Part shown: one piece after another, positions 7,976-16,359 of the stretch
Numbering within the stretch: the stretch's first letter is position 1
Layout: each line of letters starts with the position of its first letter
Assembly (NCBI GenBank): GCA_903884425.1
Contig: CAISEP010000009.1
Span: 1-44,441, forward strand
Direction: 5' to 3'
Length of the DNA stretch: 44,441 nucleotides
Source of the DNA: an uncultured Caulobacterales bacterium
GTDB lineage: Bacteria > Pseudomonadota > Alphaproteobacteria > Caulobacterales > Caulobacteraceae
Notes under the pieces: generated by a model
The model's input: the letters and a program-made list of their open reading frames with translations, nothing else
Told to the model about the DNA's origin: nothing
Database searches by the model: none
Program-made: the position numbers and the translations under genes

Positions 7976-8776
7976 TCAGATCACCCCGCCCCCGTGCTGG
8001 AAACTCTCCACCAGGGAGCCCGCCACCAGCCGCCAGCCGTCCACCAGCACGAAGAAGATCAGCTTGAACGGCAGGGACACCGTCACCGGCGGCAGCATCA
8101 TCATGCCCATGGACAACAGCACGCTGGCCACCACCAGATCGATCACCAGGAAGGGAATGAACAGCAGGAAGCCGATCTGGAAGGCGCGCTTCAGCTCCGA
8201 GATCATGTAGGCGGGGATGACCACCTGCAGCGGCGTGGCCATGGCGTTGGCGGGCTTGGGGATCTTGGACAGCTTGATGAACAGGCCCAGATCGTCCCGG
8301 TCCACCTGGTGCAGCATGAAGGCCTTCACCGGCCCCGACGCGGCGTCGAAGGCCTGGGGCAGCTCCATCTTGTGGTCCATCAATGGCTTGATTCCTGCAG
8401 CGTAACTCGCGTTGAAGGTCGGCGTCATGACGATGGCGCTGAGGAACAGGGCGAGGCTGATCATGACCGCATTGGGCGGCGACTGCTGGGTTCCGAGCGC
8501 CGTGCGCAGCAGGGACAGCACCACCACGATGCGCACGAAGGACGTGGTCATCATGACGATGGACGGGGCCAGCGACAGCACCGTCATCAGCGCCACCAGC
8601 TGCACCACCCGGTCCGTCAGCCCGCTGCCGGAGCCCAGGTTCACGTTCAGGGACTGGGCAAGCGCCAGGTTCGGCCAGACCGCCGCCGACAGGGTGGCCA
8701 GCAGGGCCAGGCCCGCCGCCCGGCGCCAGTCCTCCCGCGTCATGGCCTTCAGCCCGGATGTGATCGAACGTAACAT
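7976..8776 (-). CDS. fliP: Flagellar type III export protein FliP
   Basis: A 266-residue protein, slightly longer than the usual 245. A cleavable signal-like N-terminus (about residues 18-41) is followed by the FliP core: the SFVRIVVVLSLLRTALGTQQ region at about 78-97, then IPAYMISELKRAFQIGF, and C-terminal membrane segments with LVVASVLLSMGMMMLPP. FliP forms the pentameric part of the FliPQR export gate in the inner membrane. The gene follows fliO by 4 bases in the same operon. Both are transcribed away from flgBC-fliE, and the intergenic CtrA-type box could serve either direction. Confidence 0.97.
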   Translation of the reverse strand: MLRSITSGLKAMTREDWRRAAGLALLATLSAAVWPNLALAQSLNVNLGSGSGLTDRVVQLVALMTVLSLAPSIVMMTTSFVRIVVVLSLLRTALGTQQSPPNAVMISLALFLSAIVMTPTFNASYAAGIKPLMDHKMELPQAFDAASGPVKAFMLHQVDRDDLGLFIKLSKIPKPANAMATPLQVVIPAYMISELKRAFQIGFLLFIPFLVIDLVVASVLLSMGMMMLPPVTVSLPFKLIFFVLVDGWRLVAGSLVESFQHGGGVI

Positions 8777-8780
8777 GTTG

Positions 8781-9047
8781 TCAGCTCTCGGTTTTCTGGG
8801 GCGGGGCGGGCAGTTCCCGGCCCTCGCCCAGCAGGATCAGCCGCTCCCGTCCGTCGCAGCGCACCAGCACCAGCCGCCGGGTGGCGTCCAGGTTCAGGCT
8901 CTCCACGATGCTCAGGCGCCGGTCCGTACCCACCTGCAGCTGCAGCAGCCCCTTGGGCCCCCAGCGGCGGACGGCATAGACCCCCAGTCCGAACAGGCCC
9001 AGCGTCAGGGCCAGGGCGAACAGGGCGCGCAGCAGATCCATGAACAT
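8781..9047 (-). CDS. fliO: Flagellar export assembly protein FliO
   Basis: An 88-residue protein with one membrane segment (about residues 5-25) and a cytoplasmic domain containing LSIVESLNLDATRRLVLVRCDGRERLI split over residues 45-72, the FliO signature. It helps assemble the FliP ring. The ATG at 9047 is used; MDLL at 9041 is an alternative. It is the first gene of the fliOP pair, and the short gap to fliP suggests coupling. The size and position next to fliP make the call firm despite the poor conservation of the family. Confidence 0.92.
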   Translation of the reverse strand: MFMDLLRALFALALTLGLFGLGVYAVRRWGPKGLLQLQVGTDRRLSIVESLNLDATRRLVLVRCDGRERLILLGEGRELPAPPQKTES

Positions 9048-9129
9048 GGGCGGTCACTCGCAGGACGGCTGACGGATCATGGGGTGCCCCGATTCGCCCC
9101 CCTCCGGCGAGGATTGGTGCCCTCAGGAC

Positions 9130-9145
9130 CTAACGCCCCGTTAAC
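9130..9145. promoter_or_regulatory. CtrA-type binding site
   Basis: The sequence CTAACGCCCCGTTAAC matches the CtrA full-site pattern TTAA-N7-TTAAC with one change (CTAA). It sits between the divergent fliO (start 9047) and flgB (start 9208) genes, 62 bases upstream of flgB. In Caulobacter CtrA directly activates early flagellar promoters. The assignment here is by pattern and position only. Confidence 0.6.
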
Positions 9146-9207
9146 CATGCACCCGGCAAACTCTTCCCAGCCGGGGGACGAATCGACCGCCCGGAAAGGT
9201 TCCGCCC

Positions 9208-9714
9208 ATGCCCATGCTTGAAGACATCGCCGTATTCCAGGTGCTGAAGGCCAAGCTGGACTATTCGGCGGAGCGTCAGCGCCTGATCGCCCAGAACGTG
9301 GCCAATGCGGACACCCCCAACTACACCCCGTCCGAGCTGGCCCCCTTCGACTTCGACAAGTCCCTGCAGCAGGTGATGCAGCTGGCCCCTGCCGGGCGCA
9401 GCGTGATCGCCGGGTCCCCCAGCATGGCCAGCCTCGGCACGGGCGGCGGGGGCGGTGGCAGCGACGGCGGGCCGTCGGGCACGGGCTCCGTCACCCTGCC
9501 ACTGCCCTCACCCGGGCACATCCTGGGCACGGCGGGGCCGTTCCGCGCCAATCTGCAGGCCGACTCCGAATCCCGGGTGGACGGCAACCAGGTGGTCCTC
9601 GAGGACCAGATGGCCAAGATGACCGAGGCCCGGGTGGACCACGAGGCCGCCATCGCCTTCTACCAGCAATCCCTCACCCTGCTCCGCACGGCCGCCAAGG
9701 CGCCGGGCAAGTAG
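9208..9714 (+). CDS. flgB: Flagellar proximal rod protein FlgB
   Basis: A 168-residue protein with the N-terminal rod motif RLIAQNVANADTPNYTPSEL (residues 24-43) and a C-terminal helix MAKMTEARVDHEAAIAFYQQ. Both are hallmarks of the rod/hook family, whose ends form a coiled coil. FlgB is exported through the FliPQR gate into the proximal rod. A glycine-rich insert lies at about residues 74-92 (GTGGGGGGSDGGPSGTG), making the protein longer than the usual 135. An AAAGG ribosome-binding site precedes the ATG at 9208; MLEDIA at 9214 is an alternative start. It heads the flgB-flgC-fliE operon. Confidence 0.96.
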   Translation: MPMLEDIAVFQVLKAKLDYSAERQRLIAQNVANADTPNYTPSELAPFDFDKSLQQVMQLAPAGRSVIAGSPSMASLGTGGGGGGSDGGPSGTGSVTLPLPSPGHILGTAGPFRANLQADSESRVDGNQVVLEDQMAKMTEARVDHEAAIAFYQQSLTLLRTAAKAPGK

Positions 9715-9738
9715 GGCTGACGATCAAGGACACGACCC

Positions 9739-10164
9739 ATGGCTGACAGCATCGCCCCCAACTCCTCCCAGACCCTGGCCATCGCCGCCTCGGCCCTGCA
9801 TGCCGAGCAGTCGCGCATGCGGGTGATCGCGGAGAACATCGCCAATGCCGATTCCACCGCCCAGACCCCCGGCGGCGACCCCTATCGGCGGCAGATCCCG
9901 GTCTTTGCCCCCACCACGGTGGTGCGCGGGGCGACGGGGGTGAAGATGACCGGCGTGACCCTGGACACTTCCCAGTTCAAGCAGGAATACAACCCCACCC
10001 ACCCGGCGGCGGACGCCAAGGGCTATGTGAAGCTGCCCAATGTGGATGCCCTGACCGAGGCCCTGGACATGAAGACCGCCCAGCGGGCCTATGACGCCAA
10101 TCTGAACGTGATCGAGACCCAGCGCTCCATGCAGAGCCGCACCCTCGACCTCCTGAAGCGCTGA
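9739..10164 (+). CDS. flgC: Flagellar proximal rod protein FlgC
   Basis: A 141-residue protein of normal length. It has the family N-terminus RMRVIAENIANADST (residues 26-40), the central GGDPYRRQIPVF, the hallmark YVKLPNVD and the C-terminal RAYDANLNVIETQRSM. FlgC builds the proximal rod in the periplasm together with FlgB and FlgF. It starts 24 bases after flgB and is followed 20 bases later by fliE, so a single transcript is likely. Confidence 0.97.
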   Translation: MADSIAPNSSQTLAIAASALHAEQSRMRVIAENIANADSTAQTPGGDPYRRQIPVFAPTTVVRGATGVKMTGVTLDTSQFKQEYNPTHPAADAKGYVKLPNVDALTEALDMKTAQRAYDANLNVIETQRSMQSRTLDLLKR

Positions 10165-10184
10165 TCCGGGAGGCCCGCTGAGCC

Positions 10185-10511
10185 ATGACCGCCGCCCTCA
10201 CCGCCGCCAAGGCCTATGCCCAGGTCCAGTCCCAGTTCGCCAAGTCCCTGTCGGAGGTGGCGGGCCCGGCGTCGTCGACGGCCCCCGCCGGCGGCCTCGA
10301 CTTCGGCCACATGCTGACCGGGGCCATGAACGAGATCGCCCAGACCGGCAAGATGGCGGAAAAGCAGATGATCGCCCACGCCAACGGCAAGGCCGAGCTG
10401 GTGGACGTGGTGACGGCGGTGGCCTCCGCCCAGACCAGCCTCGAGACCGCCATGGCCGTCCGCGACCAGGTGATCGCGGCCTACCAGGAAATCATGCGGA
10501 TGCCGATCTAG
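10185..10511 (+). CDS. fliE: Flagellar hook-basal body protein FliE
   Basis: A 108-residue protein ending in AVRDQVIAAYQEIMRMPI, the FliE hallmark, with the preceding ELVDVVTAVASAQTSLETAM helix. FliE joins the MS ring to the rod and is the first rod component exported. The N-terminus (MTAALTAAKAYAQVQSQFAK) is less conserved, as usual. It is the last gene of the flgBC-fliE operon; repeat B copy 1 starts 17 bases after its stop and may end the transcript. Confidence 0.95.
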   Translation: MTAALTAAKAYAQVQSQFAKSLSEVAGPASSTAPAGGLDFGHMLTGAMNEIAQTGKMAEKQMIAHANGKAELVDVVTAVASAQTSLETAMAVRDQVIAAYQEIMRMPI

Positions 10512-10528
10512 GTCGCTGGGTTCTGACC

Positions 10529-10616
10529 GAGGTTCCCGGGTCTTCGCCCGGGAATGACGACTATCAGATATCAAATGTAGTCGTCATTCCCGGCCTTGAG
10601 CCGGGAACCCCCGTCC
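10529..10616. repeat. Hairpin repeat B, copy 1
   Basis: The left arm GAGGTTCCCGGGTCTTCGCC (10529 on) folds as CCCGGGTCTTCGCCCGGG. The right arm TCGTCATTCCCGGCCTTGAG continues to CCGGGAACC, and the two arms are inverted relative to each other. It is nearly identical to copies at 16266 and 17733. It lies between the convergent fliE and Spy-like genes. Confidence 0.9.
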
Positions 10617-10625
10617 GGCAAGCCC

Positions 10626-11126
10626 CTATTCCGCGCCGGGGTGGCCCATCATGCCGTGGCCCATGTGGCCGCGCATGCCGCCCATGCCGTGCATGTGGGC
10701 GTCGGCCATCAGGTCGAAGGCCTTCTGCTGGGTGGGGCTCAGGGTGGCGTAGAAGGTCTTCACCGCCGCGGCATGCTTTTCCATCGCCGCCAGCCGTTCC
10801 CGGCCGCGGGCGATCATGTGGTCGAGCTTTTCCGGCGTGGAGCGGGTCGCCATCTCCTCGTGCTCCGCCTTCATGCGGCCGTGCATGTCATCGGCCGGCG
10901 GCTGCAGGGAGGTGACGAAGGCCTGCAGCGCCGGGTCCTGGTCGGGACGCAGCTGCAGGGCCGTGCGCAGATGCGCTGCCATCCGGGCCGGGTCGGGTTT
11001 GTGCGCGCCCCAGGCATGGGGCCCGGCCATGCCGTGTTCCGGCGGCGGCGGCGGCGGGGCCGACTGGGCGAAGGCGGTGCCCGCGACGAGGGTGGAGGCG
11101 GCGAGCAGGGAGAGGAGCGTGCGCAT
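10626..11126 (-). CDS. Spy/CpxP-like periplasmic LTXXQ-motif protein
   Basis: A 166-residue protein from the ATG at 11126, preceded by AAGGACATCGG as ribosome-binding site. A Sec signal peptide ends near TAFAQS (residue 20). Helical segments follow, with TLSPTQQKAFDLM (LTXXQ-like) near residue 138, as in the Spy/CpxP group of envelope chaperones and stress sensors. The C-terminal tail is Met- and His-rich (HMHGMGGMRGHMGHGMMGH), and a His/Pro run follows the signal peptide. This suggests binding of copper or another metal. The downstream neighbour on the minus strand is fliE in the opposite direction. A link to an efflux or two-component system is not visible here. Confidence 0.82.
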   Translation of the reverse strand: MRTLLSLLAASTLVAGTAFAQSAPPPPPPEHGMAGPHAWGAHKPDPARMAAHLRTALQLRPDQDPALQAFVTSLQPPADDMHGRMKAEHEEMATRSTPEKLDHMIARGRERLAAMEKHAAAVKTFYATLSPTQQKAFDLMADAHMHGMGGMRGHMGHGMMGHPGAE

Positions 11127-11251
11127 CGGTCCGATGTCCTTCTTTGAAACCCGGTGATCCCATGTACACCGGGAGAATGGCACGTGAATGTCATGCATGA
11201 AGCACGGGATTTCACTGCCGCAACATGAATTCCCTTACCACAGGCCCCATG

Positions 11252-11286
11252 AAAAACGGCGGCGCACCGGGTGCACCGCCGTTTCC
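11252..11286 (-). terminator. Rho-independent terminator of the rplS operon
   Basis: On the minus strand, AACGGCGGTGCA-CCCGG-TGCGCCGCCGTT forms a 12-base stem with one T-G pair and is followed by TTTTTC. It lies 42 bases after the rplS stop codon and fits the end of the rpsP-rimM-trmD-rplS transcript. Confidence 0.9.
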
Positions 11287-11327
11287 GAGTCTCTCAGGTC
11301 CATGTCTCGCAGTTCAAGGACCGGGGA

Positions 11328-11717
11328 TCAGCCTTCCGAGGCTTCCGGCTTGGCCACCGAACGCTGGCGTTCGGCGATGCGGGCCGACTTGCCGCGACGG
11401 TCGCGCAGATAATAGAGCTTGGCGCGCCGGACGACGCCGCGACGCTTCACCTCGATGGACTCGATCATCGGGGACAGGGTCGGGAACAGACGCTCAACCC
11501 CTTCGCCGAAGCTGATCTTGCGGACGGTGAAGCTCTCGTGCAGGCCGCCGCCGGAGCGGGCGATGCAGACGCCTTCGAAGGCCTGGACGCGTTCGCGCTC
11601 GCCTTCCTTGATGCGCACGTTCACGCGCAGGGTATCGCCGGGTTCGAATTCCGGCACGCCGCGCAGGGCCAAAAGGCGGGCGGATTCTTCTTTCTCGAGT
11701 TGCTCGATCAGGTTCAT
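11328..11717 (-). CDS. rplS: 50S ribosomal protein L19
   Basis: A 129-residue protein with the L19 landmarks [16 protein letters not shown] (residues 24-39), [34 protein letters not shown] and [17 protein letters not shown]. It is typical of alphaproteobacterial L19, which sits at the 30S-50S interface. It starts just after trmD (3 bases between trmD's stop and its ATG) and is the last gene before the terminator. The C-terminus is slightly extended ([10 protein letters not shown]). Confidence 0.98.
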   Translation of the reverse strand: MNLIEQLEKEESARLLALRGVPEFEPGDTLRVNVRIKEGERERVQAFEGVCIARSGGGLHESFTVRKISFGEGVERLFPTLSPMIESIEVKRRGVVRRAKLYYLRDRRGKSARIAERQRSVAKPEASEG

Positions 11718-11720
11718 GGT

Positions 11721-12446
11721 CTACTCCTTCGGGGCTTGAACGCCCTTTGCCTGTAATTTGGCGAGATGCTCGGCCCATAGATCCGGGCGTCGCTCCCGCG
11801 TGGTCAGCTCACGCTGCGAACGTCTCCACCGGGCGATCTCGCCATGGTGGCCGGAGCGCAGCACCTCCGGTATCTCCAGCCCCTCGAACACCTGCGGCCG
11901 CGTGTACTGCGGGTGTTCCAGAAGCCCATCCTCGAAACTCTCCTCCTGGGTGCTGCCCGCGTTTCCCAGAACCCCGGGAACCAGCCGCACACAGGCCTCG
12001 ACCGTCACCATGGCCGCCGCCTCGCCCCCTGCGAGAACCGCGTCGCCCACGGAAATCTCCGTGAACCCCCGGGCGTCGAGCACCCGCTGGTCCACCCCCT
12101 CGAACCGGCCGCACAGAACGACCAGTCCCGACCCTGCCGACCAGTCCCGCACCCGGGCCTGGGTCAGCTTTCGACCCCGGGCGCTCATGTACAAAAGCGG
12201 CCGGTCGCCGACCTCGACACTGTCGAGAGCCGCGGCGATCACGTCCGCCTTGAGCACCTGCCCCGGGCCGCCCCCTGCGGGGGTGTCGTCGAGGAAGCCG
12301 CGCTTATGACCGGAAAAGTCCCGAATGTCCACAAGTTCAAGGGACCACAGCCCCGCCTCGCGCCAGGCCGTGCCGATCAGCGAGGCCCCCAGCGCGCCGG
12401 GAAACGCCTCAGGCGCCATGGTCAGGATGGTGACCCGGAAGGTCAT
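11721..12446 (-). CDS. trmD: tRNA (guanine-N1)-methyltransferase TrmD
   Basis: A 241-residue protein forming the SPOUT knot fold. Motifs include [16 protein letters not shown] (residues 53-68), [12 protein letters not shown] (111-122), [17 protein letters not shown] and [12 protein letters not shown]. It methylates G37 of tRNAs with a G36pG37 context using S-adenosylmethionine, preventing +1 frameshifting. The ATG at 12446 overlaps the rimM stop by 4 bases, as is usual for this operon. The knot motif reads AGGEAAAM where many TrmD proteins have SGGELPAM, a mild variation. Confidence 0.98.
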   Translation of the reverse strand: MTFRVTILTMAPEAFPGALGASLIGTAWREAGLWSLELVDIRDFSGHKRGFLDDTPAGGGPGQVLKADVIAAALDSVEVGDRPLLYMSARGRKLTQARVRDWSAGSGLVVLCGRFEGVDQRVLDARGFTEISVGDAVLAGGEAAAMVTVEACVRLVPGVLGNAGSTQEESFEDGLLEHPQYTRPQVFEGLEIPEVLRSGHHGEIARWRRSQRELTTRERRPDLWAEHLAKLQAKGVQAPKE

Positions 12447-12988
12447 TCCGGCTCCGGACCATCGGCAAGGATCTCCGGCAGGCGCACGGCGACCACGTAT
12501 CCCTCGGCGATCTTGACCTCCGGCACGGCCTCCCGGGTGAAGGGCTGCATCCAGCTGGCGCGGCCGCCGCCGGGCTCGATCTCCAGGATGTCGCCCGCGC
12601 CGAAGTCATGCACGGCCTTGATCCGGCCCAGGCTCTCGCCCTCGGGGGAGCGCACCGCCAGCCCGATCAGGTCGGCGAGGTAGTATTCCTCCTCCTCAGG
12701 CTCCGGCAGGGACGCGCGGGGCACGAACAGGCGAAGGCCGCGGAGCGCGTCCGCGGCCTCCTTGTTGTCCAGCTCCGCCACCCGGCAGATGATCGCGTCC
12801 TTCACCGGCCGGGCACCCAGCACGGTGAGGCCGGGGCTACCGTCCTCCCGCAACAGGGTGCGGTAGGCGGCCAGCGCCATGGGATCGGCGGTGTAGGCGG
12901 TGAGGCGCACCTCCCCCTTCACCCCGAAGGCGCCGGCCACGCGACCGACCAGGATCAGCCGATCCCTGCCCGCAGCGGCGTCCGCCAC
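12443..12988 (-). CDS. rimM: 16S rRNA processing protein RimM
   Basis: A 181-residue protein with the N-terminal RimM barrel ([21 protein letters not shown], residues 13-33) and the C-terminal PRC barrel ([20 protein letters not shown], then [10 protein letters not shown]). RimM binds S19 and assists maturation of the 30S head. It lies 8 bases after rpsP and overlaps trmD by 4 bases. It is of normal length and has no oddities. Confidence 0.97.
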   Translation of the reverse strand: MADAAAGRDRLILVGRVAGAFGVKGEVRLTAYTADPMALAAYRTLLREDGSPGLTVLGARPVKDAIICRVAELDNKEAADALRGLRLFVPRASLPEPEEEEYYLADLIGLAVRSPEGESLGRIKAVHDFGAGDILEIEPGGGRASWMQPFTREAVPEVKIAEGYVVAVRLPEILADGPEPE

Positions 12989-12996
12989 GGTCGGGC

Positions 12997-13509
12997 TCAG
13001 CCTTCGGCCGAGGCGTCTTCCGCGGCGGGCTCTTCAGCCGCCGGGGCTTCGGCTTCGACGACAGCTTCCGGCTCGGCGACCACTTCCGGCTCCGGTGCGG
13101 GGGCCGGGGCAGCGGCGGCGGCAGCGGCGGCCTCAGCCGCTTCGGCCTTGGCAGCGGCTTCGGCCTCGATGCGGTCGGCTTCCTTCTGGGCCTTCTCGGC
13201 GGCGCGTTCCTGGGCCTTCTTGCCCGGGACGGCCTTCTTCGGGTTGTTGCCGTGCGCCCATTCCACCAGACCGGCCTGGGACAGGAAGCGGGCCACCCGG
13301 TCGGTGGGCTGGGCACCCTTCTTGATCCATTCCTGGATGGTCTCGATCTTCAGGGTCACCCGGTTCGGGTCGTCGCGCTTCAGGAGCGGGTTGTAGGTGC
13401 CCACCTTCTCGATGAAGCGGCCGTCCCGGGGGGAGTGGCTGTCGGCGATGACGATGGAGTAGTAGGGACGCTTCTTGGTGCCGCCACGGGCCAGTCGGAT
13501 TCTCAGCAT
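12997..13509 (-). CDS. rpsP: 30S ribosomal protein S16 with acidic C-terminal extension
   Basis: The first 85 residues are canonical S16 ([20 protein letters not shown], then [30 protein letters not shown]). The protein is 170 residues long, roughly twice the usual 80-90. A Lys/Ala/Glu helix (about 90-125) and an Ala/Pro/Glu tail (125-170) follow. Extended S16 tails occur in several alphaproteobacteria; this one is long and low in complexity. It is the first gene of the rpsP-rimM-trmD-rplS set, 49 bases downstream of ffh. Confidence 0.97.
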   Translation of the reverse strand: MLRIRLARGGTKKRPYYSIVIADSHSPRDGRFIEKVGTYNPLLKRDDPNRVTLKIETIQEWIKKGAQPTDRVARFLSQAGLVEWAHGNNPKKAVPGKKAQERAAEKAQKEADRIEAEAAAKAEAAEAAAAAAAAPAPAPEPEVVAEPEAVVEAEAPAAEEPAAEDASAEG

Positions 13510-13558
13510 TTCGTTGTCTTTCTTCAGGTTTTTCAGAGTTTACAGGTCAGGTCGTCGT

Positions 13559-15088
13559 CTATTTCTTCTTGAAGCCCGGGAAGCCGCCCAGGCCTGGGAG
13601 ACCACCGCCGCCGCCGGACGCAGGCGGCTTGCCCGCCCCCAGCGCCTTCAGCTTGTCGAGATCGGGGCCGCTCATGCCCGGCGGCAGGCCCATGCCGGGG
13701 GGCAGGGCGCCGCCGCCACCACCGCCGGGCATTCCGGGCATGCCGCCCATCATGGCGGCCATCTTGGCCATGCCCTTGCCGCCATCGCGGCTCATCATCT
13801 TGAACATGTCGGCCATCTGCCGGTGCTGCTTCAAGAGGCGGTTCACCTCGGCCACGTCCACGCCCGCGCCCTTGGCGATGCGGCGCTTGCGGCTGGCGGC
13901 GAGGATGTCGGGCTTCTTGCGCTCCAGCCTGGTCATGGAGGAGATGATCGCCTCCTGCCGCTTGAAGGCCTTGTCGTCGATGCCGCTCTCGGCGATCTGC
14001 TTCTTCACCTTCTGCACGCCGGGCAGCATGCCGAGAATGCCCTGCATGCCCCCCATGCGCTGCATCTGGCGCAGCTGCTCGGCCAGGTCGTCCAGGTCGA
14101 ACTGACCCTTGGCCATCTTGCGGGCCATCTTCTCGGCCTGGCCGCGGTCGATCTCCGCCGCCGCCCGCTCGACCAGCGCCACCACGTCGCCTGCGCCCAG
14201 GATGCGGCCCGCCACCCGCCGGGCGTCGAAAAGTTCCAGCGCGTCGATCTTCTCCCCCGCGCCGAGGAACTTGATCGGCAGGCCCGTGACCGCGCGCATG
14301 GAGAGCGCCGCGCCGCCCCGGCCGTCGCCATCGGTGCGGGTAAGCACCAGGCCGGTCAGCGGCAGGCGCTCATGGAAGGCCTTGGCCGTGCGCACGGCGT
14401 CCTGGCCGGTCAGGCTGTCGGCCACCAGCAGGGTCTCGATGGGGCTGGCGATGCGGGCGATCTCCGCCGCCTCGCTCATCATCGCCTCGTCCAGGGTCGT
14501 GCGGCCGGCGGTGTCGAGGATCAGCACGTCGAAGCCGCCCAGCTTCGCCGCGCTCAGGGCCCGGCGGGCAATGTCCGGCGCGGACTGTCCGGCGATGATC
14601 GGCAGGACGTCGATCTCCGCCTGCTTGCCCAGGGCCGCCAGCTGCTCCATGGCCGCCGGGCGACGGGTGTCGAGGGACGCCATCAGCACCTTCTTGCGGT
14701 CCACCCTGGTGATCCGCACGGCGAGCTTGGCCGAGGTGGTGGTCTTGCCGGAGCCCTGCAGGCCCGCCATCAGGATCACCGCGGGGGGGGCTGTGGCAAA
14801 GTTCAGGGGCTGGGCCTCGTCCCCGCCCAGCATGTCCACCAGACCGTCATGGACGATCTTGACCACCTGCTCGGAGGGCTTCACCGCCCGCAGCACCGCC
14901 TCGCCCGTGGCGCTTTCCCGGGCCTTGGCGATGAAGTCCTTCACCACCGGCAGGGCCACGTCGGCGTCGAGCAGGGCCAGGCGCACCTCGCGCAGGGCCT
15001 CGTCAATGTCCTTTTCCGACAGCACGCCGCGACCGGTCAGCCGGTCGAAAACCCCTGTCAGTCGTTCGCCTAAGGCCTCAAACATCAT
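13559..15088 (-). CDS. ffh: Signal recognition particle GTPase Ffh
   Basis: A 509-residue protein with the three SRP54 domains. The N domain is residues 1-95. The G domain has GLQGSGKTTT (109-118), SLDTRRPAA, LDTAGRTTLDE and RTDGDGRGGA. The methionine-rich M domain (about 330-450, with GGMQGILGMLPG) binds 4.5S RNA and signal peptides. The C-terminal tail is Gly/Met/Pro-rich and ends GFPGFKKK. Ffh with 4.5S RNA targets ribosomes making membrane proteins to FtsY. The start MMFEALGERL (15088) has an alternative at 15085. No 4.5S RNA gene is seen next to it. Confidence 0.98.
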   Translation of the reverse strand: MMFEALGERLTGVFDRLTGRGVLSEKDIDEALREVRLALLDADVALPVVKDFIAKARESATGEAVLRAVKPSEQVVKIVHDGLVDMLGGDEAQPLNFATAPPAVILMAGLQGSGKTTTSAKLAVRITRVDRKKVLMASLDTRRPAAMEQLAALGKQAEIDVLPIIAGQSAPDIARRALSAAKLGGFDVLILDTAGRTTLDEAMMSEAAEIARIASPIETLLVADSLTGQDAVRTAKAFHERLPLTGLVLTRTDGDGRGGAALSMRAVTGLPIKFLGAGEKIDALELFDARRVAGRILGAGDVVALVERAAAEIDRGQAEKMARKMAKGQFDLDDLAEQLRQMQRMGGMQGILGMLPGVQKVKKQIAESGIDDKAFKRQEAIISSMTRLERKKPDILAASRKRRIAKGAGVDVAEVNRLLKQHRQMADMFKMMSRDGGKGMAKMAAMMGGMPGMPGGGGGGALPPGMGLPPGMSGPDLDKLKALGAGKPPASGGGGGLPGLGGFPGFKKK

Positions 15089-15148
15089 CCGCTCCGCTTC
15101 GACGAAGACCGTTCCAGTTCGTTGAAGAACTGGCCCAAACGCAATCAG

Positions 15149-15176
15149 CCCCCGTGGACGATCACGTCGACGGGGG
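15149..15176. other. Near-perfect inverted repeat upstream of ffh; otherwise empty 315-base gap
   Basis: CCCCCGT-G-GACG-ATCA-CGTC-G-ACGGGGG is an 11-pair stem with one G-G mismatch and a 4-base loop, about 60 bases upstream of the ffh start. It could be a terminator of something upstream, an operator or a leader structure; it has no U-tract on either strand. The rest of the gap 15089-15403, between ffh and the divergent outer-membrane protein, contains no gene or RNA that I can support. Confidence 0.5.
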
Positions 15177-15403
15177 TCCTCGCCGCCCTCGTCCGGTGGG
15201 TCCCGCGTCTGCGGGCCGGGGTCGTGGCGGAGGAGGCGCGTTTGGAAAGGCGCCGAAAGAAGCCGGGTCTATGCGCCGGGAGGGGGGGGAGAGTCAAGGT
15301 TTGCGGGGTCGGTGCGGGGATGGGCGGCCCATGCCGCCTTGCCAAACCGCCCCGGCGCTTCCTATGTCCCGCCCTTCCTCCCGCTGTCGCAGGATCCTGT
15401 CCC

Positions 15404-16207
15404 ATGCCGCCTCGCCACAGGTCCTGCACCCTGCCCGGACTGTTCGCCGCCGCCGCCCTCCTGCTGACCTGGGCCGCCGCCGGTGCCGCCGTCGCCGCGC
15501 CCGAGGAGATCCAGGTCTATGAGGACGATCTGGTGCGGCCCGGCGGCTTCGGCCTCGACCTGCACAACAATTACGTCCTGTCCGGGGACACCCTGCCGGA
15601 CCATATCGGCGGTGCCGCGCCGCAGGGTGCCTACCGCTTCACCCCGGAATTCTACTACGGCGTCGCGCCGAACCTGGAGGCGGGGCTCTACATCCTGTCG
15701 GAGGTGGAGCGGGACGGAACCACCACCGTCGGCGGGGAGAAGCTGCGCCTGAAATACATCGCCCCCCGGGGCCGGGAGAACCAGCCCTTCTACTGGGGCG
15801 TGAATTTCGAGATCGGCCGGGTGTCCAACCGCTATGACGTCAATCCGTGGAACGCCGAGCTGAAAGGCATTGCCGGCTATGTCCGGGGGCCGTGGAAATT
15901 CGTCGGCAACGCCAATCTCGACTGGACGGTCAGCGGCCCGCAGCGGCAGAAGCCCACCCTGAACCTGTCCACCAAGCTCGGCTATGCGGTGGCGAAGGAC
16001 CTGAGCCTCGGCCTCGAATCCTACAACGACATCGGCGACGCCCACAATTTCGGGAAGCTCGGCCGGCAGCAGGAGGCGCTCTACGCCGTGGTCGACACCG
16101 CGATCCGCGGCTGGGACCTGAACCTCGGCATCGGCCGGGGCTTCACAGGCCCGACGGACCACTGGGTGCTGAAGGCGGTGGTCGGCGTGCCGCTGGGCGG
16201 GAAATAG
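15404..16207 (+). CDS. Outer-membrane beta-barrel-like protein
   Basis: A 267-residue protein from the ATG at 15404. A signal peptide with hydrophobic core LFAAAALLLTWAAAGAAVAA ends near residue 33. The mature part is rich in alternating aromatic and hydrophobic residues (FTPEFYYGVAPNLEAGLYIL, FYWGVNFEIG, LGLESYNDIGDAHNFG), as in short outer-membrane barrels. It shares layout and phrases with the protein encoded at 23175-23975 (an ELE/DLH strand after the signal, EAGLY or DAGLY, gLeSYnDiGD versus GVEAFGDLGD), so the two are probably paralogues. The ligand is unknown. It is divergent from ffh and has no operon partner. Confidence 0.7.
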   Translation: MPPRHRSCTLPGLFAAAALLLTWAAAGAAVAAPEEIQVYEDDLVRPGGFGLDLHNNYVLSGDTLPDHIGGAAPQGAYRFTPEFYYGVAPNLEAGLYILSEVERDGTTTVGGEKLRLKYIAPRGRENQPFYWGVNFEIGRVSNRYDVNPWNAELKGIAGYVRGPWKFVGNANLDWTVSGPQRQKPTLNLSTKLGYAVAKDLSLGLESYNDIGDAHNFGKLGRQQEALYAVVDTAIRGWDLNLGIGRGFTGPTDHWVLKAVVGVPLGGK

Positions 16208-16265
16208 TCCACCGACAGGCGAGGCCGCGGGCGCTTGGGGGGACGCAGGGTGCTTGATCCTGAAC

Positions 16266-16353
16266 GAGGTTCCCGGGTCTTCGCCCGGGAATGACGATCG
16301 TTCAAACTCCAAAATGGCTGCCATTCCCGGCCTTGAGCCGGGAACCTCCGTCC
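16266..16353. repeat. Hairpin repeat B, copy 2
   Basis: It carries the same two arms as copy 1, with the flank GCTTGATC-CTGAAC just before the left arm; copy 3 has nearly the same flank. The spacer between the arms differs. It lies downstream of the outer-membrane protein gene, immediately before repeat A copy 4. Confidence 0.88.
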
Positions 16354-16359
16354 GACCCT

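Noticed and set aside
15089-15403. A 4.5S RNA or small ORF upstream of ffh
   Set aside because: The conserved SRP RNA core (GGAAGCAG-type loop) is absent, and the 94-codon minus-strand frame lacks coding features.
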